From the NCBI GenBank assembly GCA_938049075.1, contig CALICZ010000150.1:1-15534 (forward strand): a DNA stretch of 15,534 bases, given 5' to 3'. The stretch comes from an uncultured Candidatus Saccharibacteria bacterium. GTDB lineage: Bacteria; Patescibacteriota; Saccharimonadia; Saccharimonadales; Saccharimonadaceae. A program made the position numbers and the translations under genes. Shown one piece after another: positions 13,989 through 15,534 of the stretch. Numbering within the stretch: position 1 is the first letter of the stretch; each line of letters opens with the position of its first letter. The notes below the pieces were generated by a model. It did no database searches and was not told where the DNA came from. It saw nothing but the letters and a program-made list of their open reading frames with translations.

Positions 13989-13994
13989 AGTATA
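13989..13994 (-). promoter_or_regulatory. ruvC promoter -10, leaderless type
   Basis: Minus-strand TATACT followed by AGCATC and the ruvC ATG at 13982. No TG extension and no good -35. It is the weakest member of the set, but the spacing is again exactly 6 nt. Confidence 0.5.
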
Positions 13995-14451
13995 GCTGAA
14001 TCTGAGAGCTTCTGCTATATACTGCCACAGTATAGCTATGAAGCTAGGTGAATTTGAGATAGAAATCATTGGTTCGTGCTCTATCTTTATACTTAGCTAG
14101 ACGGTAAGAAAACGCGGTTTTATGGTTCAAACGCACAAATACGCTCATACTCATATATACACTCACTCTAGCATTTGCACACCATTGGGCGCAGCCATTG
14201 GTCAATCTTACTGCTAGCCACATTACCATACGCTACTGCACGCCCAAATAAAAAATCGCCAATAGTGCCAAAATAAGTTACAGCAAACCCACACAGTAAC
14301 TCGCTAGGCTATAGTTCCGCATAGTTTACATTTTGTTTTTTCGCCTCGCCACGATTATGCGCAAAGCAACTCGCTATAGTTAAGCACACGCTCATCATTT
14401 TATTAATTGCGCACATTTTATTTGTACAGTAGTCTAATCAATCAACATAAC
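13995..14451. other. Gene-free stretch between ruvC and tRNA-Lys
   Basis: About 460 bp, AT-rich, with no convincing ORF on either strand. It holds the palindrome at 14018-14034 and an imperfect direct repeat: AACTCGCTA-GGCTA-TAGTT near 14298-14315 and AACTCGCTATAGTT near 14368-14381. A further AGTTAC...GTAACT inverted pair sits around 14275-14301. A non-coding RNA is possible but I cannot recognise a known one. Confidence 0.6.
14018..14034. promoter_or_regulatory. Palindrome upstream of ruvC, candidate operator
   Basis: TATACTG-CCA-CAGTATA is a perfect 7-bp inverted repeat with a 3-nt centre, 24 bp upstream of the ruvC -10. The arms resemble dyad operators in general form, but the centre is too short for an E. 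coli-type LexA site. No regulator is known from this window. Confidence 0.4.
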
Positions 14452-14473
14452 AAAAAACAGGCTATCTCGCCTG
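14452..14473 (-). terminator. Intrinsic terminator of tRNA-Lys
   Basis: On the minus strand CAGGC-GAGATA-GCCTG forms a short GC-rich hairpin followed by six T. It begins 13 nt past the tRNA CCA end. Confidence 0.78.
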
Positions 14474-14485
14474 CTTATTGATCAA

Positions 14486-14562
14486 TGGAGGGCCCAGTGA
14501 GGCTCGAACTCACGACACCCTGCTTAAAAGGCAGGTGCTCTAACCTGCTGAGCTATGGGCCC
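14486..14562 (-). tRNA. tRNA-Lys (anticodon UUU)
   Basis: A full cloverleaf can be folded on the minus strand: acceptor GGGCCCA/TGGGCCC, D stem GCTC/GAGC with AGCAGGTTA loop, anticodon stem CCTGC/GCAGG around loop CTTTTAA (anticodon TTT), variable GTGTC, T stem GTGAG/CTCAC with loop TTCGAGC. The body is 74 nt, and CCA is encoded at 14488-14486. The discriminator base (position 73, at 14489) is U, which is not the A or G I would expect for tRNA-Lys. It stands alone with a consensus promoter and its own terminator. Confidence 0.95.
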
Positions 14563-14574
14563 GTAGACTCTGCG

Positions 14575-14604
14575 AGTATAGCACTGGTTGTGGTAGACTG
14601 TCAA
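14575..14604 (-). promoter_or_regulatory. tRNA-Lys promoter
   Basis: Minus-strand TTGACA (14604-14599), 18-bp spacer ending in TGC, TATACT (14580-14575). It has both a perfect -35 and an extended -10, ending 12 nt before the mature 5' end. Confidence 0.88.
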
Positions 14605-14883
14605 GCGGAGTAAGCGCAGACTTCAATTATCACTCTTTCAAACCTATACTACCTGCCCATGAAAGTTCGTTTCTCTTGCGTTAGCGATTATACCTAGCTA
14701 ACTTCAGTGGGTATAAAATATCCAATGGATTCGAGAATTCCACCATAAGAAAAGCAAACACACAAAAGACTCTAGCTCCCTTACTAGGCTCTATGGAAAC
14801 AGAGTAAGCAGTATGGAGTTTACTAGATAGGCTGCGATCCGGATGACGCAATGCCTCGCTCGTAGAATAACAACTACCCAATA
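14605..14883. other. Gene-free stretch between tRNA-Lys promoter and yebC
   Basis: About 280 bp without a credible ORF. A perfect 6-bp stem CTTACT (14780-14785) / AGTAAG (14803-14808) encloses a 17-nt loop, and TTACTAG recurs at 14819-14825. No known RNA family is recognised. Confidence 0.55.
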
Positions 14884-14892
14884 TGCTACAAT
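14884..14892 (+). promoter_or_regulatory. yebC promoter, extended -10
   Basis: TGC-TACAAT extended -10 with a weak -35. Expected start near 14899, giving a ~26-nt leader that includes the AGGAGA Shine-Dalgarno. Confidence 0.6.
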
Positions 14893-14924
14893 GAGTTGAA
14901 AGATAGAACAATCAAGGAGAACCT

Positions 14925-15534
14925 ATGTCTGGACACAGTAAATGGGCCACGACCCATCGCCAAAAGGCCGTGGTTGATGCAAAGCGCGGCGCAGCCTTTA
15001 CCAAGCTTGGCAATATGATTGCCATTGCAGCCCGTGGCGGCACCGATCCAACAACTAACTCAAGTCTCGCATTGGCCATCGAGAAGGCTCGGGCAGCCAA
15101 TATGCCCAACGCTAACATCCAGCGAGCAATTGATCGCATCAATGATAAAAATGCTGCCGCACTCGAAGAGGCGGTCTATGAGGGCTACGGCCCAGGTGGT
15201 GTTGGCATCATTATCGAGACAGCAACCGACAACAAGAATCGTACCTACCCAGAGGTCCGCACTGCTCTCACCAAGAATGGTGGCACCATGGCAGATAGCG
15301 GTAGTGTGATGTTTCAGTTTGCGCGCAAGGGCGTGATCCGCGTAGCAGCCAGTGGTGAAGAAGCGCTCCTTACTGTGCTTGATGCTGGAGCTGAGGATGC
15401 AACAGAAGAAGATGGCGGCCTCACCGTCTACACCGACAAAAAAGAGCTTGCCAAAGTTCGCGAAGCTTTGCTCGCAGCTGGCATGACTGTTGAAGATGCA
15501 GAGCTTCAGTATGTGCCCAACAACACTGTTGCTA
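14925..15534 (+). CDS. yebC: YebC/PmpR/TACO1 family protein, 3' end outside window
   Basis: Open from ATG to the window edge (203 codons seen; the family is usually ~240). MSGHSKWATTHRQKAVVDAK at the start is the family signature (canonical MAGHSKWANIKHRK), followed by AFTKLGNMIAIAARGG, NSSLALAIEKARAANMPNAN, IQRAIDR, YEGYGPGGVGIIIETATDN, KNRTYPEVRT and the GGTMADSGSVMFQF segment. The protein is known in bacteria both as a DNA-binding regulator (PmpR/YebC1) and, in recent work on the family, as a translation factor that relieves ribosome stalling at proline stretches; which applies here is not decidable. AGGAGA lies 5 nt before the ATG. In many bacteria yebC neighbours ruvC, ruvA and ruvB; here it is close to ruvC but on the opposite strand, beyond a tRNA gene. 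Confidence 0.95.
   Translation, partial: MSGHSKWATTHRQKAVVDAKRGAAFTKLGNMIAIAARGGTDPTTNSSLALAIEKARAANMPNANIQRAIDRINDKNAAALEEAVYEGYGPGGVGIIIETATDNKNRTYPEVRTALTKNGGTMADSGSVMFQFARKGVIRVAASGEEALLTVLDAGAEDATEEDGGLTVYTDKKELAKVREALLAAGMTVEDAELQYVPNNTVA

Noticed and set aside
13983..14069. N-terminal extension of ruvC by 29 codons
   Set aside because: The frame is open, but it crosses the -10 box and the palindrome. The conserved RuvC N-terminus is MRIIGIDPG at 13982.
14044..14229. 61-codon minus-strand ORF upstream of ruvC
   Set aside because: Composition is random-looking and no start signal was found.
14681..14911. 76-codon minus-strand ORF upstream of yebC
   Set aside because: No Shine-Dalgarno, no fixed-distance -10 box and no recognisable protein features. 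It also covers the yebC promoter.
1..15534. CRISPR array, insertion sequence, prophage or toxin-antitoxin system
   Set aside because: I looked for regularly spaced repeats, transposase or integrase motifs and paired small genes and found none. The window is core housekeeping sequence.

Overview
The window reads as a compact chromosomal segment of a small-genome bacterium. My best guess is a member of the Candidate Phyla Radiation close to Candidatus Saccharibacteria (TM7). The grounds are gene content and protein style: a prokaryotic-type RecA/RecX/RuvABC set, a PRC-barrel protein, a bPH2-type membrane protein, an RBBP9-like hydrolase and a PBP1 with a low-complexity Gly/Asn/Ser tail. TGA is used as a stop several times (recX, the RBBP9-like gene, the deoxyribosyltransferase-like gene). 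This argues against the UGA=Gly code of Gracilibacteria/Absconditabacteria. The taxonomic call is an inference and no database was searched.

Layout. (1) 1-426: 3' part of a PRC-barrel gene on the plus strand, convergent with recX (433-1104, minus). (2) 1179-4931: a minus-strand operon reading recA - HIT protein - Nudix hydrolase - RBBP9-like hydrolase - uncharacterised protein. (3) 5139-5537: a lone type IV pilin-like gene on the plus strand, closed by a bidirectional terminator shared with a bPH2 membrane protein gene (5610-6374, minus). (4) 6417-7424: ruvB, divergent from a small membrane protein gene (7493-7840, plus), which converges on a second HIT gene (7837-8298) with overlapping stop codons. 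(5) 8358-10200: an HD phosphohydrolase, a degenerate CDP-alcohol-phosphotransferase-like membrane protein and a nucleoside-deoxyribosyltransferase-like protein. (6) 10223-13355: a class A penicillin-binding protein followed by ruvA. (7) 13506-13982: ruvC. (8) About 470 bp with no recognisable gene, a tRNA-Lys(UUU), another ~280 bp empty stretch, and the start of yebC, which runs off the window.

How it fits together. Five homologous recombination genes (recX, recA, ruvB, ruvA, ruvC), all on the minus strand, are spread over 13.5 kb. Between them lie housekeeping nucleotide-cleaning enzymes (Nudix, two HIT, HD, deoxyribosyltransferase-like) and envelope genes (PBP1, pilin, bPH2 protein).

The most interesting pattern is in the promoters. 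In six genes that begin transcription units (recX, pilin, bPH2, ruvB, PBP1, ruvC) a TATAAT-like -10 box ends exactly 6 nt before the ATG and there is no Shine-Dalgarno sequence, so transcription should start at or within a nucleotide of the start codon. Operon-internal genes, plus recA, the second HIT gene and yebC, mostly carry purine-rich Shine-Dalgarno sequences. The segment therefore appears to use two initiation modes: leaderless for operon-first genes and Shine-Dalgarno for the others.
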